NCBI GenBank assembly: GCA_014218235.1
Contig: CM024753.1
Coordinates: forward strand, 3,782,001-3,846,000
Reading direction: 5' to 3'
Length of the DNA stretch: 64,000 nucleotides
Source: Colocasia esculenta
Taxonomy: Eukaryota > Streptophyta > Magnoliopsida > Alismatales > Araceae
Each line of letters begins with the position of its first letter. The first letter of the stretch is position 1. Shown here piece by piece: positions 48,718 through 61,196 of this stretch. A program made the translations under genes and the position numbers. Under the pieces are notes generated by a model. The model saw nothing but the letters and a program-made list of their open reading frames with translations, was not told the origin of the DNA and made no database searches.

Positions 48718-49250
48718 GTAACGATCCGAGGATTTGACATCCAGAAGGTTGTCCAAGTGCCGAACCCTTGGACCGCCACCCATGGGTCTGAAGACCCGAA
48801 AGGGTTAGAAAAGTAGTCTACTGAGATAAGTAATAAATTTAAATAACTATAACAAGAGATTGGTATATTAAACAATGAATTATGTACAACATGTCCCAAA
48901 TAAAAGTACAGGTACAAAAAGAAAGGCGTCCTCCTTAAGGGGCATACCTCGTTCACACTAGTACAAGAGCACTCATGCTCACACACTCACATTGTTGGCA
49001 TCACATGGCGTAACTAACCGCCACCTCAACCGTCTGGCACTGAACTTTTGTGGCAGCGAGCCCCTACCTAAAGAAAGTAGGAGGGTGAGCCTCGCGAACA
49101 AAGCCTAGTAGGGATAATCAGTCCCTTACCGACTAGAGTAGCAGGAACTCCAGAAAGCAGTAAACAACTACAACTAGAAAGCAATAACTAGGTAACGATT
49201 GCACTGGTTACTACAAAATAGAGAAAATAGAACAACACCACGACCACCAA
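48718..49250 (+). repeat. LTR-like sequence, left arm of a long inverted repeat
   Basis: It begins TGTAACGATCCGAGGATTTG, a start typical of plant chromovirus LTRs (TGTAACGACCC). Blocks GAACCCTTGGACCGCC, TCTGAAGACC, ACATGTCCCA and TCGCGAACAAAGCC reappear in inverted orientation at 51157-50800. It starts 33 bases after the CACTA target duplication. No coding sequence. Confidence 0.55.
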
Positions 49251-50639
49251 CTAGGGTCGGGCTGGACACGACTCTCACAAAACTAGCAGAGTCAGACACC
49301 AAGTGGAAGCAACCCTCGGCATGTGTGATACCTGTGGGTCCCATATGTAGGGAGGGCTGACCCCCCTCTCTCTCTTGGCCCATTTTCTATCTCTCCCGTT
49401 GTTTCTCTCTCCTAGCCTCGGCGGTGGTTGACGCCCCTCCCCCACTGCCAATAGGCCACGCCGACGGCGGACGGAGGCTGGCCGCCGGTGGCCCTGCCCT
49501 TCCTTCCCCTTCCCCTCTCCCCTGTCGCGGGAACAAGGGGTCGGGCTAGGGATGGGATGGGCTGGCACAATGCACTAGCCCATGGCCGGTTGGCACACTA
49601 TGCCCACTGTGGTAGGCCCAGTGCATTAAGTTGGTGTCTAGGCAGCCTTGGCTGCGGCGCAATGTGCTGGACAATGTTCTTGGGCCTTCAGGGGCCTTCC
49701 GGTGTACTTTTATCACTCTGTTTTCGGTGTTAGTGTCGTTCCGAATGCACCAGTGTGCCAACATGCTGTTGATGATCGCTATGCCGTGCTCCTCGATTTT
49801 TGGACCTGCCTGGGTCGGCTCTGACTGGACCGACAAGGCCTTTTGATCGATTGACCCGGACAATCGCGCTGGAGTTTCGGGCACCTATAGGGTGAGTTCT
49901 GAGGGCCGACCGACTGTCCAGGGTGGAAACATAAGCTTTTCGAGGTTGACCGTCAGTCGGATATACTTTAGCAGATCCATTTTCGCATTGAGCTTTTGTT
50001 CCGTACTTGTGATGCCTGTGCTAAATTCCTAGCATAGCGTCTTACTAGTCTTCGCTCGGTGTTGCGACACTTGAGTGCTTGTCCCAACCTACAGTGTGCT
50101 TTTGGGTTGGCACCATTCCTCGAGACCACCGTCCTCGTGGGCCTATTGAGGGTGGTCTTCAAGCCATGAGTGCGTCTATCGTACGGTTCTCCGAACGAAG
50201 GGGAAAACGGTGTTGGACAGTGGCATCGAGTCGCTTGCAGAGCTCTCTTAACTAGATCTGGGTCTCCGCAAAGTTTAGAATTTTGTGGTTGCGATCCAAC
50301 TACTGCCTCGCCTCGTACGGTTCCAGAGCTGTGCTAGGAGGACAGACGTGGGATCATAGTCCGTCCACACTACAGCTTGTGGTTATGTTTGTCCACGCAT
50401 CTCACTCCAACGAGAGGGGAGACCAGAACTCGTGTCGAGTTGTAAGACGCTGGTGGGCACACCTGACCACTGACTACTAGAGGCTGTGTTGTGGCTAGGG
50501 TGTGTTGTCTTGACGAGAGCCTTACCATCTGTTTGTATAATTTAGTGGCGTGCTCGGAGTGCGCTTACTGAGGTTGAGACCGTGTGTAGTTGTGCTGAGT
50601 TGGCGGTACTTGTGGACCCATGTACCTTTCTGTTTATTT
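49251..50639. other. Spacer between inverted LTR-like arms
   Basis: Mixed-composition DNA without a recognisable coding region. Confidence 0.4.
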
Positions 50640-51157
50640 ACTTTAGTACCTACTAAGTTGTTAACTTTTTATATTACTTGCTCAATTATTAATTTTGCTT
50701 ACTTGAGTTACTGTCGTTTCCTATTTAGTGTAGCTAGTTGGTTACTGTGGTACTCTGGCTCTTCCTGCTTAGTTTAGCTACATTGTTCTTATTTTCGCTG
50801 TTTGAACCGATGAGGGGTTGGGTTCCCTACTGGGCTTTGTTCGCGAAGCTTATTCCCCTTACTTCATTCCAGGTTGAGTCACGGGAGCCAGTGTTTATGT
50901 TCGGACAGTCAACAATTGTGTCGCTTATTGTCAGCATCGTTAGTAGTGGTTAGTATTTTCTTCTGCACTTGAATTATTATCTGGGACATTGTGTATATTT
51001 TCCATTCCACTGTTGCATTTTTTTAATTGCTAGCTATTTAAACTTGTTGTATATCTCACTAGACATATTTCTTAACCCTTCCAGGTCTTCAGATCTATGG
51101 GAGGCGGTCCAAGGGTCTTGGAGGGTTTCGGGTATCATATTCTTGGGTCGTTACAGC
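50640..51157 (-). repeat. LTR-like sequence, right arm of a long inverted repeat
   Basis: The minus strand begins TGTAACGACCCAAGAATATG at 51157 and follows the left arm for about 350-500 bases with substitutions and indels. The two arms are diverged, so this is either two old LTRs in opposite orientations or an old element with long inverted ends. Confidence 0.55.
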
Positions 51158-53628
51158 ACGTCTGCCAAGACAAAGAGTTCATGAAGACCACGGAGCAACC
51201 ACATAAGAATAGCATCTCACCAAAAGCACGACTAACCCGGACCTCCATAAGGTTGGGAAGCCACACATAGAAACACCTCAGACCTCAGGTACTCCACAAA
51301 GGATGGGAAACCACACATAGGTACCCCCACGAATGGGCACCATAGAATGAAATACGGAATCGAGGTCGCGGCCCACACATAGGCACCACCAAGAGAATAC
51401 TCGAGTCGGAATCCACCAGAGGCACACCCGAGTCAGGAAAGCACTCCACACCATCTCTGGGTACAACAACCAGAGATGGGATCACACTTGCTCAAGCCCT
51501 CGAAACAACAACAAGGTTGGAGGCCCAACTCAACACAAGGGCCAGAAGCACAAGCCCACAGGCACAGCCCAACAGAAAGCACATGGCACTAGGATTGAGT
51601 GCCAAACCAACAATGCCCGTGGAAACTCGATAGGACTTGGTGACAACTTTCATGTAGGGTAGGGCATAGGCCAACACACTAGACACACCTGCGAGAGAAA
51701 ACATCATCACAATTCAACAGCCACGCCACCGCCACTAGCATTCGAGAGCACCCATAGGCTACTCACTGCTCATCAGTCGGCTCCTGCCTACAACCTCCCT
51801 GAAAGAGTGAGACTAGTGAGCAACCTCAAGAACACACCACAAGAACAACAACAACCGCAGTCTGCCCAAGGTGTGGCTCCATGCCTGACTACCACTACGT
51901 GACTTTGGAACCAACATAGAGCGAGACAATGAGAAACCAGATTGACTGGGCCGCGCTGGAAAGAACAACACCAAAACCACATCGGTGTCCCATCTCAGCC
52001 AAGAGAGCTCTACAAACAACTCCATGTCGCTGTCCAACCGCCATTTTCTCCTCAGTTTTGAGAAACCAACTCGAGCACACTTGTAGCATAGAGAACTCTC
52101 TCAACAGACTCACGAGGATAGAGGTCTCGAGAAATGGCAACAACTCAATGCACGGGACAAGCCCTCAAGTGCAAAGCATTGGGCGAACAGAGAACAAACG
52201 GAACAACCATCAACAAGCACATAACATAGATAGCTTGCAAACCATGTTAAGCCCAGCAGGCACAAGGCACACACAAGCATACCTTCCAGAACCCCCGGAA
52301 GGGCCGATGACCAACATAGGCACACATGCCACACCTAAAAACTTAGTAGGTCTGAAAGAAGGGTCTGTAACTTAGGCAGACAGAATGTGACACACCAACC
52401 CATTGCAATCAGGTCGCTACCACAGATAGAAGAACACGATGGACACCCATTAGCAACCTGAACGTGACACAAAGGTCGTCGCCATCCAAAAACAGAAGGC
52501 GACAATAGGGGTGTCACCTTCAAATGATGAACGCCATGTATCAGTCTGTCGTGTTCCTCACCTAAAGGTGTAACCTTTGGGTAGACCAGCCCCAAAATTC
52601 ACACCCAAAGAGCCACTCCAAAACCAAGGCAAACACCGAGACAAAAGCCAATTGTTGAGCGGGGAAAACACATCCCAACCCACTCGGCCACAGACCACCC
52701 TTGCCGAACTCGAAAACAATGAAACAACAAAGGGGTAAGTTGAACGCGACAGACAACCCGTCACTACAAAAACGCGACAAGAGTATCTGATATTGCAACC
52801 CCAAGCTACAAAATTGAGTCTAAAGAAGAAAGGGAGGTGTCTACATGACAAAACACTCCGATAGCACCCTACACAACATGTGCATGACCCCTCCTTCCCT
52901 ACCAACCATATAGAAGATGGAGGATGAGTCAAGGATGGTACCAACCATGGCCAAACCTCACAAACCGATAAGGAACCTCAAGATCATGAAGAGAACAAGC
53001 ACAAACGAGCTCTGATCTACACCAACTAGAAAGAGAGTATGGCAATCCCTATCTACAAATGAAGAGCCAACCCATTGGGGCCCTTCATGTCAGTTTCGCC
53101 GCCTCCTCCTCACTCCACATTGCTCCGACACCACCATGGCATCTTGATCAGCACCTCCAGCTCGCCCACAACATCTGAGAAGAAGGAATGGAGCTCTCCC
53201 ACTGTAGAGAGGAGGAGAAGAAAGGAAAAAGAAGGAGAAAGAGGCGCCGACCAACCTTAAGGCCTCAGAACTGAGGTCGCAACGTACTTGGCGTCGTGTT
53301 CTCAATAGAATGCGACAAGCAACATGTCACCTTATCAAAAGTCCGACAAGACCTTCTGATAGGCTAACAACCACCAGAACACACGTGCCTGCTTGTACTC
53401 CTAGGAGAACATGACACTTGGCATGTCGCCTCCTCACACATACAGCCGAACACATGGCATACAAGCCATAGACAAAGTAGGACGCGATAGGGGGACCGTC
53501 TCCTTCTCAATAGAGGGCAACACGGATCTCATCACATTCAGAACACGATTTCTCGATATGTCGAGATCCCAAAATCAATGCTAAAAGAGGCAAAACTAGA
53601 CTCAAGAAGCTCGGGTTGTTACATAGCG
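51158..53628 (-). repeat. Degenerate LTR-like or retroelement remnant
   Basis: At 53628 the minus strand starts TGTAACAACCCGAGCTTCTTG, another chromovirus-type LTR start. The following 2.4 kb shows only short frames without retroviral motifs. Where the LTR ends is not resolved. Confidence 0.35.
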
Positions 53629-53879
53629 TACCTCAAATGGTGAGACAAAGTGATCACTATGATGTGCCTCAACCTAGGAGATTCACTCCTTCTACTACTT
53701 GGCCGACCTAGGTAGAAGGCTTCGATTGATTACCCTTGCAAAATAGACAAAGAGAATCAAATTAGGGACCATGAAGTGTAGCATCAAATCTTCAAAGGCA
53801 ACATGAACATGAAGCATAGAGTATAACTCACCGTGTGGTCCGCAGGTGGTGGTGTTTAGTTGGTCTCCACAGTTGCTTG

Positions 53880-54590
53880 ACCTTTTCATGTGGAGCGGCA
53901 GTTGGACCTTTCGTCCGTGGCTGCGAGACTGAGAGGTAGACCTGTGTTAGCTTGTCCGAGTCAGTTTCTGGTGTCGCGAACTAGTTCACGTGACTCGTGT
54001 TTGGCTGTCTCTACTTTAGCTTGTACACCTGTACTGGTTTGCCGTTTAATTATTAAAGTTGTTTCTCGTAGTCGGCAGACGGTGAGTACTTTTACAGCTT
54101 TTATATTCTGTTTAGCTGTTCTATAAATTGTTGGTACTGTTTACTGCTTTCGTACCTGTGGTTTTGGTTTGCTCGGTGTTGGGGGAGTTCTCTACTGAGC
54201 CAGTGACTAGCGAGGCTCACCCCTACCCCCACAGGTGAGAGTGAGGAGGACGTTTCACGACCGTCATCCAGTTCAGAGCCGTGCCGTAGCGGTGCAGGGT
54301 CGGTACCTCCAGCTGTGTAGTAGCAGCACCAGCAGTGTAGTGTAGATAGTTGTTTATTTTCTTCAGTTGTACCTCGGGGTATGCCCCAGGCTCTTGTACT
54401 TCTTTTCAGTTTTGTGGAAATTTTGCTATGTAACTTGTGGAATATATATATAAAATGTGGTGTGTTCCTTTGTGTTTACACGGACTGTGGTTTGGTTTCC
54501 CTTGCGAGGCTTCGGCCCGTTCGTGGGAGGCGGACTCGGATCAAGCACGTTATCAGTTTAACGGGCTTAGCCGAGGTGTTCCGCCACAGG
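53880..54590 (+). repeat. Truncated chromovirus-type LTR, plus orientation
   Basis: CTACTGAGCC...GGCTCACCCCTA, a TGGAATATATATATAAAATG stretch and a terminal-looking TTTAACGGGCTTAGCCG block resemble the 3' half of Del/Tekay-type LTRs. It is cut by pol sequence at about 54590. Confidence 0.35.
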
Positions 54591-56026
54591 TCAAGAGCCG
54601 AGCAGAGGGTCTCCTTTACTTCAAAGTTATACACGTCCCACGAGAGCAGAATACGCAAGCCGATGCACTTGCCAACTTGGCATCTTCAGGTGACATCGCC
54701 CCTTCTCGCTCCGTCTTCATTGAAGAGCTCGTCTTACCGAGCACCGAAGTAGATGTTGCAGCCGTTGAGGTTGGCCGGCCAGCTCCGAACTCGACGGACC
54801 CTCTCCTGGCCTATTTGCTTCTGGGCGAGCTTCCGCCCGAACAGGGCGAAGCTCGGAAGATCAGACTGCGCTCCCAATGTTTTACCCTCATTGAAGGCAA
54901 GATGTACCGGCGGTCCCTTTCAAGACCTCTCCTACGGTGCCTCAGCCCAGAGGAGGCTCTCGCGGCCACCGAAGAGGTTCACGAAGGGCTGTGCGGAAGC
55001 CACTTGGGGGGCAGAACGCTGGCGCGCAGCGTAGTTCAGGCAGAATTCTGGTGGCCTTCGCTACAAAAGGATTGTATGTCCTTTGTTCGGAGGTGTCCGA
55101 AATGTCAGAATTTTGGGCAGCTCATTAAGCAGCCCGCCGAACAGCTTCATAGCTTGTTCGAACCTCGTCCTTTCGCCAGATGGGGCATCGACATCTTGGG
55201 CCCCTTCCCAGAGGCCCAAGGTCAAAGGAAGTTCTTGTTTGTGGCTATCGATTACTTCACCAAGTGGATCGAAGCCGAACATGTTGCCGCAATCACCGAG
55301 CAAGCCGCGTGGAAGTTTGTCTGGAAGAACATCCTCTGCCAGTTTGGGGTCCCAAGGGGGATCACCTCCGACAACGGGAAGCAGTTCGACAGCACCTTTT
55401 TCAAGCAAAAGTGCGTCGAGCTCGGCATCTACAACCACTTCACTTCCGTGGCGCATCCCCAGGCAAACAGTTTGGTCGAAAACGCCAACCGAACACTGCT
55501 GCACGGGATTCACATGAGAGTTGAGGCTGCAGGAGGTTCATGGATTGATGAGCTCCCCAGTGTGCTTTGGTGCCACCGAACAACAGCACGAGTGGCGATA
55601 GGAGAAACACCTTTTCATTTGGCATACGGCTCAGAAGCTGTTGTGCCTCTGGAAGTGGCTCTCCCCACTCTCCGAACAACCCACTTCGATGAAGCTGCAA
55701 ACAACCGTGCTCTTCGGGAAAATCTCGACATGCTCGGCGAACGACAGAACGACGCCAGCATTCATCTCGTCTCCTACCAGCAACGACTCGTGCAATACTA
55801 CAATGCTCGAGTTCGGGAAAGGCGCTTCAGTGTGGGTGATCTAGTTCTGCGCCGCTCCTCAGTTTCGGATCCCCAAAGAGCAGTCGGCAAGCTCGCCCCT
55901 AAATGGGAAGGACCTTATCAGGTCACGCAGGTCCTCGGGAAAGGCTCATATAAGCTTACTACCCCTAGTGGCGAAGCCGTACCCAGGACTTGGCATATAT
56001 CTAACCTCAAGGCTTGTTATCTATAA
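54591..56026 (+). pseudogene. Tat-type Ty3/gypsy pol: RNase H end and integrase
   Basis: The frame is open through 56026. It enters pol at the end of RNase H (HVPREQNTQADALANLAS, with the last catalytic Asp). Then comes integrase: an HHCC zinc finger (HEGLCGSH ... CPKCQ), catalytic Asp in GIDILGPFPEAQG, second Asp in TSDNGKQFD, and Glu in LVENANRTLLHG. The GPY-type C-terminal module KWEGPYQVTQVLGKGSYKL follows and the frame ends KACYL. Protease, reverse transcriptase and most of RNase H are missing, so the copy is 5'-truncated at about 54590. Codons before that point (54437-54590) come from LTR-like DNA. The antisense ORF and the aRNH-like RNase H end suggest the Tat lineage. Confidence 0.88.
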
Positions 56027-56397
56027 AAGCCTTTGTTTGGCATCCTACTTCTCTTCTCCCCATTCCTATGGTCCGTCTGGGGTGGCGTCTGAAATTATCC
56101 ACACTTCAAAGTTTTTCAACTCGAAACGGATATGTTGACCCCCCAGGTCGAACAAGTGTTCAGCATCCACCCCTGGTCGAAGCCTGATTCGGTTCCCGTT
56201 GACTTGTGCGGTACATGCAACGCTTATAAACCGGTGAATTTTGATTCGAGCAGGAACAATATCAAGGGAAGGAGATAGAAAAAGTGAGGCCATAGACAAA
56301 CTCTAAAATGAAATTCATCTGTAATTCCTTTTACAAGAAGCCCCTTGGGCCAGGTTTACAAAAACCCATAAAAAGAGGAATAAACGACAAAATACAT

Positions 56398-58941
56398 TCA
56401 AGGGGCCCGCTCGGAGGGGCCGGCGCCATCGTTTGCAGGAGGCATCCATCCAGACTGAAACTGGATGAACCACACTCTGTCTAGGCGGGCGTCTTGGGTC
56501 CGGCGTCGGCACTCCCTCACTGCAGCCTCGAAGGCCTCCTGAGCGCGTTCAGTTGTGGCGAGGTTCCATCCGCGGTTTTCCCCGACCTCGAGGCCGATCT
56601 TGTAGCAGTAAGCCCCATACTGCTTCAGGTCTTCCTTGAAGTCCAGGCCTGCCTTGTACTTAGCAATAGCCTGAGCCTTCGCCTCGCTCAGCACCTTCGT
56701 GATGGCCTCCTTCTCGGCTCGGGCGACGGCCGCGTTGAGTTCGGCGACGCGAAGAGCCTCTTGGAGATCCTCGATCTCCCTCTTCAGCTCTGCCTCCTTC
56801 GCCACGCGCTCTGCCTCGAGCTCCTTACAACAAGCGAGCTCAGCTTCCCACAGATGCTTGTGGTTCTGAGCCCGCTCGGCAAGCTTCTTCAGCATTGCCA
56901 GCGACTTCGAGGCGCAGTCCATCAGCACCTCTACGTCAATCTCCTCCTCGGCCTCCTCTTCGGCTAGGACTCTCGCTTGGTATTCGCCCCCCGAGCACCT
57001 GGGGGTCTTCTCTGTGCTCAACCCTTGGCACCGTGCTAGCACCTCAAGCTGAGGTGCGGTCGGGCAAGAGGGGAGCTCCCTGGGGACGCTTCCTGGGAGG
57101 TGCTCCAGGACTGCCTTCAGGGCCGACGCTGAAGGCCGTGCCGTGGATTTGGTCTTCAGTGATCGTGCCAGAGGAACTCGGTCCTCTTCAGAGTCTGCTC
57201 GGTCAACGGCAGGCCCTCTGGACGGTTCCGCCCGATCAGCTCCTTCGGCGACCCCGGAGGCGGTGACCACGGCTGCCACCACCTCCTGATTGTTCGCAGC
57301 TTCGAGAGATCCCTGAGCTCCCTCGACTTCGCCTCCTGCGGTAACTTTCTGCGCAGGAGCTTCGACAAGTACTGCAGTGGGGGGCAAAGTGGTGGCAACC
57401 CCTTCCTCCTCGGTCGCCGTGGGCACTGTCGCGACAATCACCCCCTCCGGCACGTTGGCAACGTGGGCTCCGTCGCCGGCCCCTTTGGAAGATGCCTGGG
57501 CTGCGGTGGCATCTCCACCGGTTACAGCCCCCGCCAAGGCGCTTGACACCTCGTCGGCGCGCGCCGCTCCGTCCTCCCTGGTAGACGGACCCAACGCAAG
57601 AGCAATCCTGCCCCCAGTCGCAGCTCGTCCAGCCCCTGTGCTGGACACTTCAGTTTCAGCCGCCGCCACTGTGCGACTTGTGACGGGTCCCTGGGGCAAC
57701 GGCTCTGCTGCAGGTCTTGCAACTGCCGCTCAGGTAGTCTGCCCCCCCGGTGGACCCCTCTTCGGAGTGGTCACTCAAGATGACCAACCCCGGGTTCGAG
57801 GCCTCCCTCTCTGCAATTGCGAGTTGCGCTTCCCCCGCTGGGTCTGGCCTCATCTTGTTGGCCGCTTTCACCAGCTTGCGCTTCTTACGCATGATCAGCT
57901 GGGGGACTTCTTCTTCCTGCTCGGCCTCCTCTTCGACGGCCGGCCACGCGGTCTTCTTCCCTTTCTTCTCCCTCTTGGATCCAGCTTCTCCTCGAAGACT
58001 TATCTTCAAAGGCCCCTTCTCGCCACCCTGCTTCTCAGCAGGGCGGCTCAACGCGCCAGCCGGAGGCGGATCCTCTCCCGAATACGCCACGAACGCCGTG
58101 ACGACAATCTGCTCAGTATAGAGGGCCATCTCCTCCGTATTTAGGCCAGCGGCCAGCTCCTTCACGGTTACAAAAAAAGGGGGTCAGAGGAAGCGGCCAC
58201 TTAAAGCAAAGGAGAAGGGAAACAAGGTAAAAATCACTTACTCCATGCTCGACTGAGCCCGTGTTGGATGAGCTGGGCCTCAGTAATGTACTCTTCCGCC
58301 CTCTCCACGAAGATGTTGCTGAGGCGGCCCGCAAGCGCTATGACGTCACTCTTCATGAAGGGGTAGCTGTCCTTGGCGTTCACCTCCTTCACCCGGGTGG
58401 GAAACCCCCACTCTGGTGCTCCTACGTTGCGGGCAAGGAACAACATCCTGTGCGTCCACCCCTTGTTGTTCGAAAACCTCGGGGAGAAGTCAATCCGCAT
58501 CCTGTTGGGCCGGTGCTTGGTGTAATAGACACCGAATCTGGTCCCCAGCGACCCCGCCAAGCTAAACTGGCTCCGGAACAGGTCCGTCGTCGGCTCAATC
58601 CCCCGCAACTTGCAGAAGATACAGAAAATGCAGATCGTACGCCACGAGTTCGGCGTCAACTAAATGGGGGCGATCCCCCAGGCGTTTAGCAAATCGCGAG
58701 CCACCGCCGGCAGAGGAAGGCGGAACCGTGCTTCTAGCAGATCCTTGGACATCGCGATGCACCAAGGCCGTTGCATGAAGTACGTGTCTTCCTCCTCCGC
58801 GATGACAATGTCGTACTCCGCCCCGATCCGGTACCGTTCACAGAGGCCTTCGAAGTATCGGTACATCTTTCGCAGGGGTGCCACTGGAGCTGCGCCGCTC
58901 GCTCCGGCGACGGCTGCGGCTTTCCCCTTCTTCGACGTCAT
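56398..58941 (-). pseudogene. Antisense extra ORF of the Tat element, copy 2 (better preserved)
   Basis: The ATG at 58941 (MTSKKGKAAAVAGASG) opens the frame. RYFEGLCERYRIG, MQRPWCIAMSKDLLEARF, LPLPAVARDLLNAWGIAP, LTPNSWRTICIFCIFCKL and IEPTTDLFRSQFSL match the 'putative gypsy type transposon' family (PF04195). A TAG at 58662-58660 replaces the expected Gln codon, as in copy 1. Past a candidate intron (about 58241-58160, splice phase not resolved) come a Lys/Glu-rich segment and then an Ala-rich and coiled-coil segment ending at 56398. The two are separated by a frame change near 57745, at a run of seven C. The first-exon frameshifts of copy 1 are absent here. Tat-lineage elements are known to carry antisense ORFs between pol and the 3' LTR; their role is not known. 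Confidence 0.7.
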
Positions 58942-59353
58942 CGCAATGCAAGCACACGGTGAAGGCGCGAGGAAGAAGATGATGGAAGGCTTAGAAGGCA
59001 CGGAAGCTTTGAAAGCGTGAACGCTAGAAAGTTTTCGAAGGCGTGGCTCCCGCCTTCGCCCCCCTCCTCTTCCTTATAAGGAGGGGCGCGAAACTCGAAG
59101 CGGGCCAAAAGCGGCGTTTCCCTCCGCTCCAAGTCTCTCCTCGGGTGTGCCGTTGGTGACCGTTCGAGGGCGGCGTGCAGTGGTTTGACACGACCCCCAC
59201 GATCATCATAAAGGCTCCGTGTTCGAGGAGAATCCCCCAGAAGCAGCATCGTCATGCGGCTGTTCGAATCTCCGGGGACGATATCACATTTAATGCGGAG
59301 ATGACATCCGAGCAGGTCACCGCCCTCAAGTGCTCCGAGTCCCGAGCCACTCG

Positions 59354-59370
59354 AGGGCTTGGGGGGCAAG
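59354..59370 (+). other. Polypurine tract of the Tat element, copy 2
   Basis: AGGGCTTGGGGGGCAAG directly before the LTR start at 59371. Confidence 0.6.
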
Positions 59371-60255
59371 TGTGGTGGCCAGTTCTTGCCACCTAAGCCC
59401 ACCTTGGCCCGTCGCAATCCATCCGGGCCCGTCGAGGTCCCCCTACCAGACGTGGCCCCTCTGCTGTGTGCCACGTCCCCACAAGGACCGTGCATAGGGC
59501 TCTGAGAAGCAATCGCCATGTTCGAGCGCCATCAAGCTCCAAGACCGCCTCGCTGGACGTTCCTCCTTCCTGTTCGGGTCAAGTATAAACTCTTCCGAGC
59601 CGGGGTCGCCTCCGGGCTCCCCTTGACCTGCTCGGTCCAGGCCCTGGCCTACCGAGCAGGCCCCTCACCTAAGCGTGCCTCAGATCCGCTGGCCCGACTA
59701 TCGCCCGGGCAATACGCACCGAATAGCCATTACGGTTATCGAACAGCGGGTCCAACCTTCCCTATAGGTTACCTGCTCGGTGACTCTGGCCAAAGATGTC
59801 CGAGTAGCCTCTTCACGTTCTCATGGTGGTTATAACTGCTACAGGCCACGCGCCCCACGACCTAAAACGCATTAACTGCCGAACACTCCAACGGACGTCT
59901 GGGTGTGTAACCCCCCGTCATACGCGCCAACCGGTGCGACCGTTCGGGCGTGATCAAGGGACCTTCCGTCCCTCCCCTTCAACGTTCACGCCTATAAAAG
60001 GCTCAGGTACAGCACCATGCAAATGTAACGCAACTTGGCCCACACAAGCCCTCGCGCTACTCACACATGAGAACTCCCCTCCTCTCAAGTCCACTACTGA
60101 CTTAGGCATCAGAGGGTTCTCCCTGGTTCTTCAACCAAGCCTCCTGACGTCTTTCTGGTGATCCCAGGCTTCTGTCCGCTATCGGCGACCATCTCCTTCC
60201 CTCTTGAGGTGTAGGCCCGTGCGACTCCGGCCCAATCAAGGAAAAAGCCTCCACA
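59371..60255 (+). mobile_element. 3' LTR of the Tat-type gypsy element, copy 2
   Basis: TGTGGTGGCC...GCCTCCACA, 885 bases, with a TATA box at about 59991. It is near-identical to 13818-14699 and, as there, abuts an inverted gag start. Confidence 0.8.
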
Positions 60256-60256
60256 G

Positions 60257-60920
60257 TGGGCAGAGGGAGCTTGGGGAAGACCCGAGCCTCTAGGATCTCC
60301 TCCATAAAGGGGGAGCGGAAGGCCAGGTCCTCCTCCACTGGTGTCTTCCCCTCTGTCCGCTGGACCATCGCGTCCATGTGATGCTCCAGGTCGACGACGC
60401 GGGGCAGACGTCTGGCCAACTCCTGGTCGGAAGGTGGGGATGCCTCGTGCCTAGGCCGGTGGGAGTTGGCCCCTACGACAGAATGCACGGAGAGTGGGGC
60501 CGCGACGGAGTGATGCGGTGAGCGGCCGCGACGCTCCGGGGTGCGCCTATCGGAGGGGGCTCGGTGAGACAATCGCGGCGAGTCCACCTGCTGCTCCTGA
60601 GGCGCCGGAGGGGCGCGAGATCACCTATGAGACGACTCCGCCTGATGCTCTAGCGGCTGAGAGACCGGCGGGACCGGCTGCCTGGCCAACTGGGCATGGA
60701 GTCCCAAGCAGATCCCCATCAGGTGCTGCATTTGCCCCCGAAGTTCTGCTACCTCCAGGGTGGTCGCAGGCACGGCGACGACAGGGATGCCACCAGTTGC
60801 ACCGGCGGGGGCGATGACGATGTCGACAGAGGGAACCTGCTGACGAGAGTCCGCCCGCGACTGACGGGACCTCGTCATCCGGCTTCTGACGTTCTGGTAC
60901 GATGATCGTCCACGAGCCAT
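60257..60920 (-). pseudogene. Tat-type gag, N-terminal fragment, copy 2
   Basis: The ATG is at 60920. Product and length are the same as in copy 1, including the TGA at 60623-60621. It ends at the LTR border, so the capsid core is missing. Confidence 0.7.
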
Positions 60921-60953
60921 GGCTGTTGTCGTTCCCACAGACGACGCCAAAAG

Positions 60954-61196
60954 TGTGGAGGTATTTTGGAGGTGACCCTCGTTCGGTTGGTGGCGCCCAG
61001 GCCGAACAGGGTGTGGAACGTCCGAAGACTGTCTCTGAGTGCCTGGTGGTGCTTGGACATTCCACCAGCGTTCGGGATCTCCTAAATGGTCTTTCGAGAA
61101 CACGTGACACCCAGCGGAAGGGCCACGTCCATCCGAGAGATGATGATGGGTTGCGATGGGCCTCACAGGCCTAGGTGGCTAGAAATGGCCACCACA
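60954..61196 (-). mobile_element. Short inverted LTR with leader, copy 2
   Basis: On the minus strand it begins TGTGGTGGCCATTTCTAGCC at 61196 and ends CCTCCACA at 60954, 243 bases. It is followed by the TTTTGGCGTCGTCTGTGGGA leader and the gag ATG, as at 15398-15638. Confidence 0.7.

Noticed and set aside
54437..54590. N-terminal extension of the integrase frame
   Set aside because: The sequence is LTR-like DNA that happens to be open; pol similarity begins at about 54591.
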